A program made the position numbers and the translations under genes. From NCBI GenBank assembly GCA_964564675.1, contig CAZMBI010000001.1, positions 1 to 64,000 on the forward strand: a stretch of 64,000 nucleotides of DNA, written 5' to 3'. Shown piece by piece: positions 44,789 to 53,135 of this stretch (position 1 is its first letter; each line of letters opens with the position of its first letter). The notes beneath the pieces were generated by a model that made no database searches, was not told the origin of the DNA, and saw only the letters and a list, made by a program, of their open reading frames with translations. Source of the DNA: CAZMBI01 sp964564675 (GTDB taxonomy: Bacteria > Pseudomonadota > Alphaproteobacteria > Rickettsiales > UBA3002).

Positions 44789-44910
44789 AATATGCGGATT
44801 TTTTTCTGCGTTAAGCTAGCATGGTTTCTACGTATCAGAAAGGGCTATTCCCGCACCCGGAAATGATAAAATCGCTGGCATCTTTCAGCGATTTTGTTAG
44901 CAATACGCGC

Positions 44911-45996
44911 ATGAACAGCACATTACTGCCTTCCGGCCTGTTTGATCTGCTGCCGCCTCATGCCGCGCGCGAGTCGGCGCTAGTAGGCGCGCTGCTGCAG
45001 CATTTCCGCGCCTGCGGTTATGAGCAGGTGCACCCGCCGCTGATGGAATATGAGGATTCGCTGCTCAGCGCAGCCGACGCCGGAATGACGACGCGCACCT
45101 TTCGTGTGATGGACCCGCTTTCTCAGCGGATGATGGCGATTCGAGCCGATATGACGATGCAGGTGGCGCGCATCGCCGGCACCCTGCTTAAAGCCGAACC
45201 GCGGCCGCTGCGCCTGTGTTATGGCGGACAAACCCTGCGCACCACGCCCGAACCGCTGCAGACCAACCGTCAGTTCCGCCAGATCGGCCTGGAGTTAATC
45301 GGCGCCGAGACCATCGCCGCCGATATCGAAGTGATGCAAACCGCCGCCGCGGCCGTGATGGCGGTGGGACTAAACGATGTCTCAATTGATCTGAGCATGC
45401 CGCCGCTGCTGCATGATTTAGCCCCCGGACTGGAGCCGGGGCGGTGGGATGCGCTCAGCGAGGCCCTGCACCGCAAGGACAGGGCTGCGCTGGCCGCCTT
45501 TCAGGTGCCGCATCTGGCGGAGATTGCTACGCTGTCGGGCCCGGCTGAGGATGTTTTGGCGGCACTGCACGCCATGCCCCTGCACGAGGGCCTGCGCGCC
45601 CATGTTAACCAACTGGAACAGGCCTGTGCGCTGCTGCGCACGCGCCTGGGCGAGCGTGTCAGCCTCACGCTCGACCCGTTGGACGCGCCGGGTTTCGATT
45701 ATTATACCGGTGTGCGGTTTTCTCTGTTTTTGAAAAACCGGCAGCGTGAAATCGGCCGCGGTGGACGTTACCGGAGCATTTTCGGCGAAACCGCCACCGG
45801 GTTTACACTTTACAGCGAGGACCTCTTGCCGTTTATTACCACCTCGAATGCCATGCCCCGCCTGCTGTTGCCTCCTGAAACCAGCGAAGCCACCGCCGCC
45901 AGGCTCCGCGCTGAAGGCTATGCCACGCTGTATGCCACGTCCGACGACTTACAGGCGGAGGCGGCGCGGCTCGGATGCCGGGTGGCAAAGCATTAA
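44911..45996 (+). CDS. hisZ: ATP phosphoribosyltransferase regulatory subunit HisZ
   Basis: HisRS-like protein that partners short HisG in the first step of histidine synthesis. 361 residues from ATG 44911 (MNSTLLPSGLFDLLPPHAARE, the family start). The frame is open from 44821, but the extra 30 residues have no family character; neither start has a good Shine-Dalgarno. Class II synthetase-like blocks: FRVMDPLSQRMMAIRADMTMQVARIAGT, RLCYGGQTLRTTPEP, FRQIGLELIGAET, FDYYTGVRFSLFLK, IGRGGRYRSIFGE. 25 bp upstream of purA, a known alphaproteobacterial neighbour. Confidence 0.9.
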   Translation: MNSTLLPSGLFDLLPPHAARESALVGALLQHFRACGYEQVHPPLMEYEDSLLSAADAGMTTRTFRVMDPLSQRMMAIRADMTMQVARIAGTLLKAEPRPLRLCYGGQTLRTTPEPLQTNRQFRQIGLELIGAETIAADIEVMQTAAAAVMAVGLNDVSIDLSMPPLLHDLAPGLEPGRWDALSEALHRKDRAALAAFQVPHLAEIATLSGPAEDVLAALHAMPLHEGLRAHVNQLEQACALLRTRLGERVSLTLDPLDAPGFDYYTGVRFSLFLKNRQREIGRGGRYRSIFGETATGFTLYSEDLLPFITTSNAMPRLLLPPETSEATAARLRAEGYATLYATSDDLQAEAARLGCRVAKH

Positions 45997-46021
45997 TACG
46001 CGATAATATAAGGAATGATGT

Positions 46022-47317
46022 ATGTCCAATGTCGCAGTTATCGGTTCGCAATGGGGCGATGAAGGAAAAGGCAAGGTGGTCGACTGGCTCTCCGAGCGGG
46101 CCGATGTCATTGTACGCTTTCAGGGCGGGCACAATGCCGGACACACGCTGGTGGTCGATGAGGTGACCTATAAGCTGAGCCTGCTGCCCTCGGGTGTGGT
46201 GCGGAAAAATAAGATCTCCATCATCGGCAACGGCGTGGTGATCGATCCGCAGGCGCTGTTCAGGGAGATTGAACATGTCGAGGCGCTGGGCGTTGAGATT
46301 AGTCCGGACAACCTGCATATCGCCGAAAATGCCTGCCTGATTCTGCCCATTCACCCGCAACTGGATGCCGCCGCCGAGGCCCTGCGCGGAGCGGGAAAAA
46401 TCGGCACCACCGGCCGCGGCATCGGCCCGGCTTATGAAGATAAAATCGCCCGCCGCGCCATCCGCCTGTGCGATCTGGCCGATGAAACCCTGCTGCGCCA
46501 AAAAATCGAGGCCATGCTAACTCATCATAACGCCTTGCTGCGCGCCTCCGATCTGCCTGAGTTTACACCGGAGGAGCTGCTGGAGCCCCTGCTTGAACTT
46601 GCCCCTCGCCTGCTGCTCTTTGCCAGACCGGTCTGGCGGCTGCTGCACGATTATCGCCGCGAAGGCAAACGGATTTTATATGAAGGCGCGCAAGGCGCCA
46701 TGCTCGATAATGACTTCGGCACCTACCCGTTTGTTACCTCCTCTAATACGCTCGCCGGCACCGCCACGCTGGGCTCGGGCAGCGGCCTGTCCGCTATTGG
46801 CTATGTGCTGGGCATCACCAAAGCCTACACCACACGCGTAGGCAGCGGTCCCTTTCCCACTGAACAGGCCAACGACGTCGGCACACGGCTGGGCGAGCGC
46901 GGTCGCGAATTCGGGACCGTGACAGGTCGCCAGCGGCGTTGCGGCTGGTTCGATGCGGTGATGGTGCGCCAGGCCGTCACCATCGGCGGCATTCACGGGA
47001 TCGCACTGACCAAGCTTGATGTGCTGGACGGCTTTGCCGAACTGAATATCTGCACGGGTTATCGCTATCAGGGCGAGCGCTATGATTACCTGCCCGCGGC
47101 GCAGCAGGCGCAATCGGCGATCGAGCCGGTATATGAAACGATGGAAGGCTGGTCAGAAAGTACTCAGGGCGCGCGCAGCTGGGCGGACCTGCCCGCCACC
47201 GCCATCAAATATATCCGCCGTATCGAAGAACTGATCGACTGCCCAGTGGCATTGCTTTCCACCAGCCCAAAGCGCGAGGACACGATCTTGGTGCGCGACC
47301 CATTCGCCGATCTTTAG
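46022..47317 (+). CDS. purA: Adenylosuccinate synthetase PurA
   Basis: Converts IMP to adenylosuccinate. 431 residues: GTP/catalytic loop IGSQWGDEGKGKVVDWLSE, FQGGHNAGHTLVVD, GKIGTTGRGIGPAYEDKIARR, LYEGAQGAMLDNDFGTYPFVTSSN, TRVGSGPFPTEQ, RQRRCGWFD, LTKLDVLDG and the end block SPKREDTILVRDPF. Convergent with the carboxypeptidase at 47,335, with only 17 bp between them. Confidence 0.97.
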   Translation: MSNVAVIGSQWGDEGKGKVVDWLSERADVIVRFQGGHNAGHTLVVDEVTYKLSLLPSGVVRKNKISIIGNGVVIDPQALFREIEHVEALGVEISPDNLHIAENACLILPIHPQLDAAAEALRGAGKIGTTGRGIGPAYEDKIARRAIRLCDLADETLLRQKIEAMLTHHNALLRASDLPEFTPEELLEPLLELAPRLLLFARPVWRLLHDYRREGKRILYEGAQGAMLDNDFGTYPFVTSSNTLAGTATLGSGSGLSAIGYVLGITKAYTTRVGSGPFPTEQANDVGTRLGERGREFGTVTGRQRRCGWFDAVMVRQAVTIGGIHGIALTKLDVLDGFAELNICTGYRYQGERYDYLPAAQQAQSAIEPVYETMEGWSESTQGARSWADLPATAIKYIRRIEELIDCPVALLSTSPKREDTILVRDPFADL

Positions 47318-47334
47318 AATATGATCTGCCGGCC

Positions 47335-48720
47335 CTAGAGTTTGCGCTGGCCGTCCGCTTTATAGACAAAACACTGGGTATTTTCGGCTACCAGCCGCTG
47401 ACAGGCGTGCTTGGCCTGATACTCGGACAGATTGGCCAGACGCGCGCGATGAATCGAGCGGCGGGCGCTGTTATTGCCGGTTACCAGCACGCGCGAATGT
47501 TTCAAATGTTCACCCGCGATATCAATGGCATGCGCCGCAGCATTGAGCGCGGTGCGCTTATCCGAATACGCACCCACCTGAATCCCCCAAGCCTCCGCCG
47601 CATCGTGCGGGCGCAGGGTTTGCGCGCCGGACTTTGAAGCCTGCAGTTTCGCCATTTGATATTGCAGCGTCATCGGCGGCGCCTCCGGCGCTTCATCAGC
47701 TGCTGCCAGGTGCTTAGCACTTCTGGCCACTACTTCCTGGCCGGTGGCGGCATGCGCCGAACTCGTGATATTGAGAATTTCCACCCGGTCGCCCATACCC
47801 ATCGCGGCCATTTCAGCCGCCGGCGCCTCATCCGCCGCCAACGAAACCGGCTTTGGCACCGGCACCGGGGCGTTGGCGACCAGGCGTGGCCGGTCGCCAC
47901 GTTTAGCCAGTCGGGTGAAGGTCTGATCGAGCAGACCGATCATGTGATTATCGCGAATGCGGCCGGTCCGCCCACCCATCACGATCGCCACCAGGTTGTA
48001 GCCATCGCGTTTGATGGAGGTTGCCAGATTGAACCCGGACATATTGATATAGCCAGTCTTAATCCCGTCCACTCCGCCATAACGCTTCATCACGCGGTTG
48101 TGCGACTTGTAGGTTTTCCCGTTCCAGGTGAAGCGCTTGGTTTCGAAAATATCATAATAATGCGGATAATCGCGGCGCAGCGCGATGCTCAAACGCGCCA
48201 TGTCACGCGCGGTGGTATGCTGCTTTTTATCCGGCAGCCCGTGCGGATTGCGAAATACGGTGCTGCGCATGCCCAGCTCGCGGGCTTTTTTTGTCATTTG
48301 CTGGGCAAACCGCCATTCACTGCCGGCCAGCGCCTCAGCCACCACCACGGCGACGTCATTGGCCGAGCGCACCACCAGCGCTTTCATGGCATCGCGCACG
48401 CTGATACGGTCACCTTTATCAAGGCTGATATTGGTCTGCGGCTGACTGGCGGCCCTGCCCGATACGTGCATTTTTTGATTCATGCTGATTTCGCCCGTGT
48501 CCAGCGCTTCAAACAGCAGATACATTGTCATCATCTTGGTTAAGGAGGCGGGATAGCGCTTGGCGTCGCCATTACGGGAATATAATACTTCGTTGGTATC
48601 AACATCGATCACAAAAGCGGCATATTTAGAAGAGCGCGTGTTAATGGATGCATTTGCCGCTTCGCTGGTAATCGCTACGACAAAAAAGAAAGAAAAAAGC
48701 GCCGCAACCGCTGGTCTCAT
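47335..48720 (-). CDS. D-alanyl-D-alanine carboxypeptidase with C-terminal SPOR domain
   Basis: 461 residues. Signal peptide (RPAVAALFSFFFVVAITSEAANA); catalytic motifs SLTKMMTMYLLFEA, VVRSANDVAVVVAEALAG (SxN) and DGIKTGYINMSGFN. A Pro/Ala-rich linker (about 290-370) leads to a SPOR domain (AWGIQVGAYSDKRTALNAAA to CQRLVAENTQCFVYKADG). Second D,D-carboxypeptidase in the window; the SPOR domain implies recruitment to septal denuded peptidoglycan, unlike the one at 24,319. A 20-bp tandem duplication lies upstream. Confidence 0.94.
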   Translation of the reverse strand: MRPAVAALFSFFFVVAITSEAANASINTRSSKYAAFVIDVDTNEVLYSRNGDAKRYPASLTKMMTMYLLFEALDTGEISMNQKMHVSGRAASQPQTNISLDKGDRISVRDAMKALVVRSANDVAVVVAEALAGSEWRFAQQMTKKARELGMRSTVFRNPHGLPDKKQHTTARDMARLSIALRRDYPHYYDIFETKRFTWNGKTYKSHNRVMKRYGGVDGIKTGYINMSGFNLATSIKRDGYNLVAIVMGGRTGRIRDNHMIGLLDQTFTRLAKRGDRPRLVANAPVPVPKPVSLAADEAPAAEMAAMGMGDRVEILNITSSAHAATGQEVVARSAKHLAAADEAPEAPPMTLQYQMAKLQASKSGAQTLRPHDAAEAWGIQVGAYSDKRTALNAAAHAIDIAGEHLKHSRVLVTGNNSARRSIHRARLANLSEYQAKHACQRLVAENTQCFVYKADGQRKL

Positions 48721-48785
48721 ATCATTCCACCCTTAGCTTATTATCGTTTTGTGTATTATTCGTGATCTTTTGTTTGTACTGGAAA

Positions 48786-48825
48786 TTCGCCCCCCACGCA
48801 ATGACTTCGCCCCCCACGCAATGAC
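48786..48825. repeat. 20-bp perfect tandem duplication
   Basis: TTCGCCCCCCACGCAATGAC occurs twice head to tail (48786-48805 and 48806-48825) in the gap between the carboxypeptidase and the GNAT gene. Its CGCAATGAC end recalls the terminal arm of the palindromic repeat at 13,276-13,390. Confidence 0.85.
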
Positions 48826-48851
48826 GGAGCATATTGTGAACCATAGCAAGC

Positions 48852-49391
48852 TCATCTTAAATATCCATTAACAATCGATAAAATACCGGTTTTTCCGGTT
48901 GCCCACAGCTCGGATGTCATATTATCAAAGCCCAGGGAACGGTAGAATTGCATGGCTTTGTGGTTGCCCTGCAACACTGTGAGCGACAACCAGTCGCGGT
49001 TTTCCGTAAGCGCGGCCTGCCCCAGCTCAGCCAGTAATTGCCGGCCAACCCCCTGCCGCCACCAGGATTCGGTAACGCAAATATCGGCGATATGAAAACC
49101 GTATGAATCGCTGGTCAGATCATAACCAGCGTAATACAGCACAAACCCCACCACCGGATGGCGCGTATCACGCGGGGCGGAATCGGCCAATGCAACCAGA
49201 AAGCGGCATTGCGGCGCTTGCCGGGCGCGGATGCGCGAGGCGATCGCTCCCGGCGTACAATGGCTGCGATAACCCAGCGTATCACCCATTTCCTGAGCGA
49301 GGCGGGCAATGCCCGCAGCATGCTGCGGCGACGCCGTGTGGATAGTCACGGCGGCAGACTTGTTATGTGGTGGCTTTTCGGGTTTTATCAT
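48852..49391 (-). CDS. GNAT-family N-acetyltransferase
   Basis: 179 residues. Acetyl-CoA binding region IADICVTESWWRQGVGRQLL (motif A, Q/RxxGxG/A), then ALTENRDWLSLTVLQGNHKAMQFYRSLGF (motif B). N-terminal part: HTASPQHAAGIARLAQEMGDTLGYR. Substrate unknown. Monocistronic and divergent from the helicase. Confidence 0.85.
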   Translation of the reverse strand: MIKPEKPPHNKSAAVTIHTASPQHAAGIARLAQEMGDTLGYRSHCTPGAIASRIRARQAPQCRFLVALADSAPRDTRHPVVGFVLYYAGYDLTSDSYGFHIADICVTESWWRQGVGRQLLAELGQAALTENRDWLSLTVLQGNHKAMQFYRSLGFDNMTSELWATGKTGILSIVNGYLR

Positions 49392-49462
49392 AATTCGGTC
49401 TTAACGTAGGGCCTGACGCAGGCTCTGCCTGCAAAAACGCATCATATCGATATGGCCGCCGC

Positions 49463-51820
49463 ATGCAACTGATGGAAAAAACCGCACCCGCCGATCATCC
49501 AGCCCCACCCTATCTCGCCGCGCTCAACCCGGAACAGCGTGAGGCGGTGGAAACGGTGGAAGGGCCGGTGCTGGTGCTGGCCGGGGCCGGAACCGGCAAA
49601 ACCCGTGTGCTAACCACGCGAATCGCCCATATCTTAATGCAGAAAAAGGCCTTTCCCGGTCAGCTTCTCGCGGTAACCTTCACCAATAAAGCCGCCGGCG
49701 AGATGCGAGAACGGATAGAGGCGATGCTGCAAACCGGTGATGCGGCGGATCCGGATGATGCATCGCCTGATTACACTATGCCATCATCGGGCATCTGGTT
49801 GGGTACGTTCCATTCCATCGGCGCGAAAATTCTGCGCCGGCATGCGGAAATGCTGGGCTTCAGCCCAAGCTTTACGATTCTCGACGCCGATGACCAGCAC
49901 CGGCTGATCAAACAGCTGCTGGCCGAAGCCAATATCGATCACACCAAGTCTCCCGGCAAAGTGATCCTGTCCATCATTCAGGGCTGGAAGGACAAGGGCC
50001 TGACGCCGGAGAAGGTTGGCAACCCCACCGCCAACGATCACGGCGCGGGCGCGGTCGCGATGCAGCTTTATCCGACCTATCAGGCCCGGCTGAAAACCCT
50101 TAATGCTATGGATTTCGGCGATCTGCTTTTGCACTGCCTGACCCTGTTCACCGAACACCAGCCGGTGCTGGAGGAATATGCCCGGCGCTTCCGCTATATT
50201 CTGGTCGATGAGTATCAGGATACCAACGTCGCGCAATATCTGTGGCTGCGCCTGCTGGCGATGGCGCATAAAAATATCTGCTGCGTGGGCGATGATGACC
50301 AGTCGATTTATGGCTGGCGCGGCGCGGAAGTCGGCAATATCCTCAAATTTGAAAAGGATTTTCCCGGTGCGCAGATCATCCGGCTGGAGCGGAATTATCG
50401 CTCGACCGCACCGATTCTTGCCGCCGCCTCGCATCTGATTGCCAATAATCAGGGACGTTTCGGCAAAACCTTGTTTACCGATCATACCACCGACGGCGAG
50501 CCGATCCGCATCAAGTCGGTATGGGACGATGCCGAGGAAGCGCGCTTTGTAGCCGAGGAGGTCGAAGCTTATCAGCGCGACCGCTTTGCACTTAATGAAA
50601 TGGCGATTCTGGTACGCGCCGGCTATCAGACCCGCGCCTTTGAAGAGCGCTTTATCACGCTGGGTATTCCCTACCGCGTGATCGGCGGGCTGCGCTTTTA
50701 CGAGCGTATGGAAATCCGCGATGCGGTGGCCTATCTGCGCGTGATCGCCCAGCCCCATGACGATCTGGCGTTTGAGCGGATTATCAACACCCCCAAACGC
50801 GGTATTGGTAAGGGCACGCTGGAGCAGTTGCACGGCTATGCGCGCGCGCACAACTGCTCGCTTTATGAAGCAGTGGCGACATTGCTGTCACCACCGTCAG
50901 CAGACACTGAAGCGTTTGTTGCCCTCCCTCTTAAGGGGGAGCGTAAGGGAGCTGGTGCTGCGATTAAGGGCAAAGCCGCTACCACTTTGCGCACCCTGCT
51001 TGAACAGTTTGAACGCTGGCGCACCTGTGTGGACACGATGGGGCTTAGCGAACTGGCGGATCTGGTACTTGAAGAATCGGGCTATCGCGCCATGTGGCAG
51101 ATGGATAAAAGCCCGGAAGCGGCCGGACGGGTGGAAAACCTGAAAGAACTGGTGCGCGCGCTGGGGGAATTCGCCACCATTACGCAGTTTCTCGAACATG
51201 TGGGGCTGGTCACCGACGGTGGGCCCCAGCAAACCCAGGACGATATGGTCAGCCTGATGACCCTGCATGCCGCCAAGGGGCTGGAATTTGATATTGTATT
51301 TCTTACCGGCTGGGAAGAAGGGCTATTCCCCTCGCAGCGGACAATGGACGAAAGCGGTGCCAAAGGCCTCGAGGAAGAGCGGCGGCTGGCCTATGTCGGC
51401 ATCACCCGCGCCAAGCATCATTGCATCATCAGCCACGCCGCGAACCGGCGGATTTATAATCAGTGGCAATCCTCCATTCCTTCGCGCTTTTTGCAGGAAC
51501 TGCCCGATGACCATATTGAGCTTCTGGAAGGCGGGGTGTATTCGCAGCGCGCCAGCGGGCCGGCGCTGTTTCAAAAAGAGCTCGATCAGCTCGTCGGGGT
51601 GCGGAATTCAGGATTCAGGAATCAGGCAACATCACCAGCCCGTAGGCCTTCCGAATCCCAATCCCCAAAGCCTGATCCGGCATATCAAAAGGGCGCCAGT
51701 GTCTTCCATCAGAAATTCGGCAGCGGCGTGGTGCTCAGCGTGGAAGGCGAGCATTTGACCATCGCCTTCAAACATGCCGGCACCAAGAAGGTGATGGCTG
51801 ATTATGTGAGTTCGGTGTAA
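49463..51820 (+). CDS. UvrD/PcrA-type ATP-dependent DNA helicase
   Basis: SF1A helicase, 785 residues. Q/Walker A region LNPEQREAVETVEGPVLVLAGAGTGKTRVLTTR; motif Ia LLAVTFTNKAAGEMRER; motif II LVDEYQDTN; motif III CCVGDDDQSIYGWRGA; motif IV LERNYRS; motif V LMTLHAAKGLEFDIVFLTGWEEG; motif VI RRLAYVGITRAKH. The C-terminal GASVFHQKFGSGVVLSVEGE is the Tudor-like domain of UvrD/PcrA. Two in-frame palindromic segments are present: near residues 480-500 (ALPLKGERKGAG) and 713-740 (SGFRNQATSPARRPSESQSP). Both are in surface loops and look inserted. Repair and replication-restart helicase. Confidence 0.94.
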   Translation: MQLMEKTAPADHPAPPYLAALNPEQREAVETVEGPVLVLAGAGTGKTRVLTTRIAHILMQKKAFPGQLLAVTFTNKAAGEMRERIEAMLQTGDAADPDDASPDYTMPSSGIWLGTFHSIGAKILRRHAEMLGFSPSFTILDADDQHRLIKQLLAEANIDHTKSPGKVILSIIQGWKDKGLTPEKVGNPTANDHGAGAVAMQLYPTYQARLKTLNAMDFGDLLLHCLTLFTEHQPVLEEYARRFRYILVDEYQDTNVAQYLWLRLLAMAHKNICCVGDDDQSIYGWRGAEVGNILKFEKDFPGAQIIRLERNYRSTAPILAAASHLIANNQGRFGKTLFTDHTTDGEPIRIKSVWDDAEEARFVAEEVEAYQRDRFALNEMAILVRAGYQTRAFEERFITLGIPYRVIGGLRFYERMEIRDAVAYLRVIAQPHDDLAFERIINTPKRGIGKGTLEQLHGYARAHNCSLYEAVATLLSPPSADTEAFVALPLKGERKGAGAAIKGKAATTLRTLLEQFERWRTCVDTMGLSELADLVLEESGYRAMWQMDKSPEAAGRVENLKELVRALGEFATITQFLEHVGLVTDGGPQQTQDDMVSLMTLHAAKGLEFDIVFLTGWEEGLFPSQRTMDESGAKGLEEERRLAYVGITRAKHHCIISHAANRRIYNQWQSSIPSRFLQELPDDHIELLEGGVYSQRASGPALFQKELDQLVGVRNSGFRNQATSPARRPSESQSPKPDPAYQKGASVFHQKFGSGVVLSVEGEHLTIAFKHAGTKKVMADYVSSV
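50924..50941. repeat. Near-palindrome read in frame in the UvrD-type helicase (first)
   Basis: CTCCCTCTT / AAGGGGGAG is complementary except for one pair, centred at 50932/50933. With the following GCGTAAGGGAG it resembles short dispersed repeats, and it encodes an ALPLKGERKGAG stretch absent from the UvrD proteins I recall. Confidence 0.45.
51604..51676. repeat. Degenerate repeat cluster read in frame in the UvrD-type helicase (second)
   Basis: GGAATTCA, GGATTCA and GGAATCAGG follow each other near 51,603-51,626, and CCGAATCCCAATCCCC appears inverted near 51,651-51,666. The segment encodes about 25 Ser/Arg/Pro-rich residues before the conserved Tudor-like domain. The frame is intact. Confidence 0.45.
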
Positions 51821-51830
51821 ATTATAGACA

Positions 51831-51860
51831 TTGCCAAACAGTTATAACATATGTTATAAT
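51831..51860 (+). promoter_or_regulatory. Toxin-antitoxin promoter with palindromic operator
   Basis: TTGCCA (51831-51836) and TATAAT (51855-51860) with an 18-bp spacer form a plausible sigma-70 promoter. The perfect 18-bp palindrome TTATAACATATGTTATAA (51842-51859) covers the spacer and -10, as expected for autorepression by the AbrB-type antitoxin. The antitoxin ATG is 28 bp further on. Confidence 0.75.
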
Positions 51861-51887
51861 AAATGTGATATTAAACAGGATAATGAT

Positions 51888-52112
51888 ATGACCAGCTTGC
51901 GCATTACTTCGGTTGGCAACTCCCTTGGAGTGATTCTGACCAAAGAGCTTTTGTCGCGTTTGCGTGTTGATAAGGGGGATAGCGTATTTGTGACTGAAAC
52001 CAAAAACGGCATCGAATTATCACCCTACGATCCCGAACTTTCCAGGCAAATGGATATCGCTGAAGAGGTCATGAAAGATAACCGCGATGTATTGAGAAAA
52101 CTGGCGGAGTAA
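51888..52112 (+). CDS. AbrB/MazE-type antitoxin
   Basis: 74 residues from ATG 51888 (CAGGATAATGAT upstream; the frame is open from 51831 over the promoter). N-terminal swapped-hairpin fold: TSLRITSVGNSLGVILTKEL then RLRVDKGDSVFVTETKNGIEL, the AbrB/MazE DNA-binding pattern. The C-terminal acidic helix (SRQMDIAEEVMKDNRDVLRK) should bind and mask the toxin. Stop and toxin start overlap (TAATG). It represses its own promoter through the 51842-51859 palindrome, by inference. Confidence 0.88.
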   Translation: MTSLRITSVGNSLGVILTKELLSRLRVDKGDSVFVTETKNGIELSPYDPELSRQMDIAEEVMKDNRDVLRKLAE

Positions 52113-52504
52113 TGGCGGTCGAACCAGTATGGGTGTTAGAACGGGCCGTATTTGCAATCCACCAACGACAAATCGCCGAACATGGCGGCTCTGCCGGCGT
52201 CCGCGACGCGGGATTACTCGATTCCGCACTTAATCGCCCAAAAAACCTGTTTTATTACAGTGAAGTGCAACCTACCAGGCCTGCTTTAGCCGCAGCCTAT
52301 GCGTATGGTATTGCCTGCAATCACCCATTTGTTGATGGCAATAAGCGCACTGCTTTTGTGGTCTGCGAAACATTCCTGAAGCTGAATGGACTAGCCGTTG
52401 TGGCAACCCAACAGGAAAAGTATGAGACATTTATGGCTCTAGCTGCCGGCAGGCTATCTGAAAACGAGTTGAAGTCCTGGCTGGAAACGCATACTTCAGA
52501 ATAA
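52112..52504 (+). CDS. doc: Death-on-curing (Doc/Fic) family toxin
   Basis: 130 residues. Doc-type Fic motif HPFVDGNKRTAFVV (HxFxDxNKR) with Lys at the variable position, characteristic of Doc-type kinases that phosphorylate EF-Tu rather than AMPylating Fic enzymes. Other family parts: VRDAGLLDSALNRP and AAAYAYGIACN. Coupled to the antitoxin by TAATG. The 52,510 gene ends just 6 bp further on, convergent. Confidence 0.9.
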   Translation: MAVEPVWVLERAVFAIHQRQIAEHGGSAGVRDAGLLDSALNRPKNLFYYSEVQPTRPALAAAYAYGIACNHPFVDGNKRTAFVVCETFLKLNGLAVVATQQEKYETFMALAAGRLSENELKSWLETHTSE

Positions 52505-52509
52505 TCGCA

Positions 52510-53058
52510 TCACGTCGCCTGCTGGCCGATCTGATGCAGCATCAGCGCGATTTTTTCCTGGCGCTGTTTAAGCTCTTCGATTTCCGATTTATGCATAATG
52601 CGATCAAGCGACAGATCAACAAATTCAATAAAGGCGGCGATCACCGTTTCCAGCTGGCGCTTGATTTTTTTGACGATGGGATCGGCGATATTGCGAAACC
52701 CACCGACCACGTCGCCGGCCATCTCCTGCGCGCGTCTGTTATAATCGTCGATGGCGCGGTAGACCTTGCGTAAGGCGCTTTCAATGCGGCCTTTATTGTG
52801 CGTCTTGCCCTGCGCCTCGGCGATGGTGATAAATTCTTCGGAAAGGAGATCCGCCGCCTCGCTGACCTCTTCAGCCAGCGGCTCGATCAGGGCATATTGT
52901 TGCGCCGGGCTTTGCACAAACTCACTTTCTACCGTATCCACCAGCTCTTCCGCCAGATCATACAGCTCGGTGATATCGTAATATTTTTCCTGCAAATCCG
53001 CCATACTGGCCATTGCCACCACTCCATCCGTATTCACTATTGTAACCTTATTTTCCAT
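52510..53058 (-). CDS. Unknown helical protein, downstream of the 53,963 gene
   Basis: 182 residues from ATG 53058; AAGGAG lies 6 bp upstream, so the TTG start at 53073 can be discarded. Highly charged and helical (DITELYDLAEELVDTVESEF, IEPLAEEVSEAADLLSEEF, RKVYRAIDDYNRRAQEM). One moderately hydrophobic helix (RQLETVIAAFIEFVDLSLD) at about 135-155; the end is coiled-coil-like (SEIEELKQRQEKIALML). No signal peptide or family. It is 77 bp behind the 53,963 gene and probably shares its PHO-boxed promoter. Confidence 0.75.
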   Translation of the reverse strand: MENKVTIVNTDGVVAMASMADLQEKYYDITELYDLAEELVDTVESEFVQSPAQQYALIEPLAEEVSEAADLLSEEFITIAEAQGKTHNKGRIESALRKVYRAIDDYNRRAQEMAGDVVGGFRNIADPIVKKIKRQLETVIAAFIEFVDLSLDRIMHKSEIEELKQRQEKIALMLHQIGQQAT

Positions 53059-53135
53059 GCTTGACTCCTTCAAATCTATTAATATTCGTGTCGTTTTTCC
53101 TGCTTCCCTCCCTTTAAACGGGATGAGGAATAATT

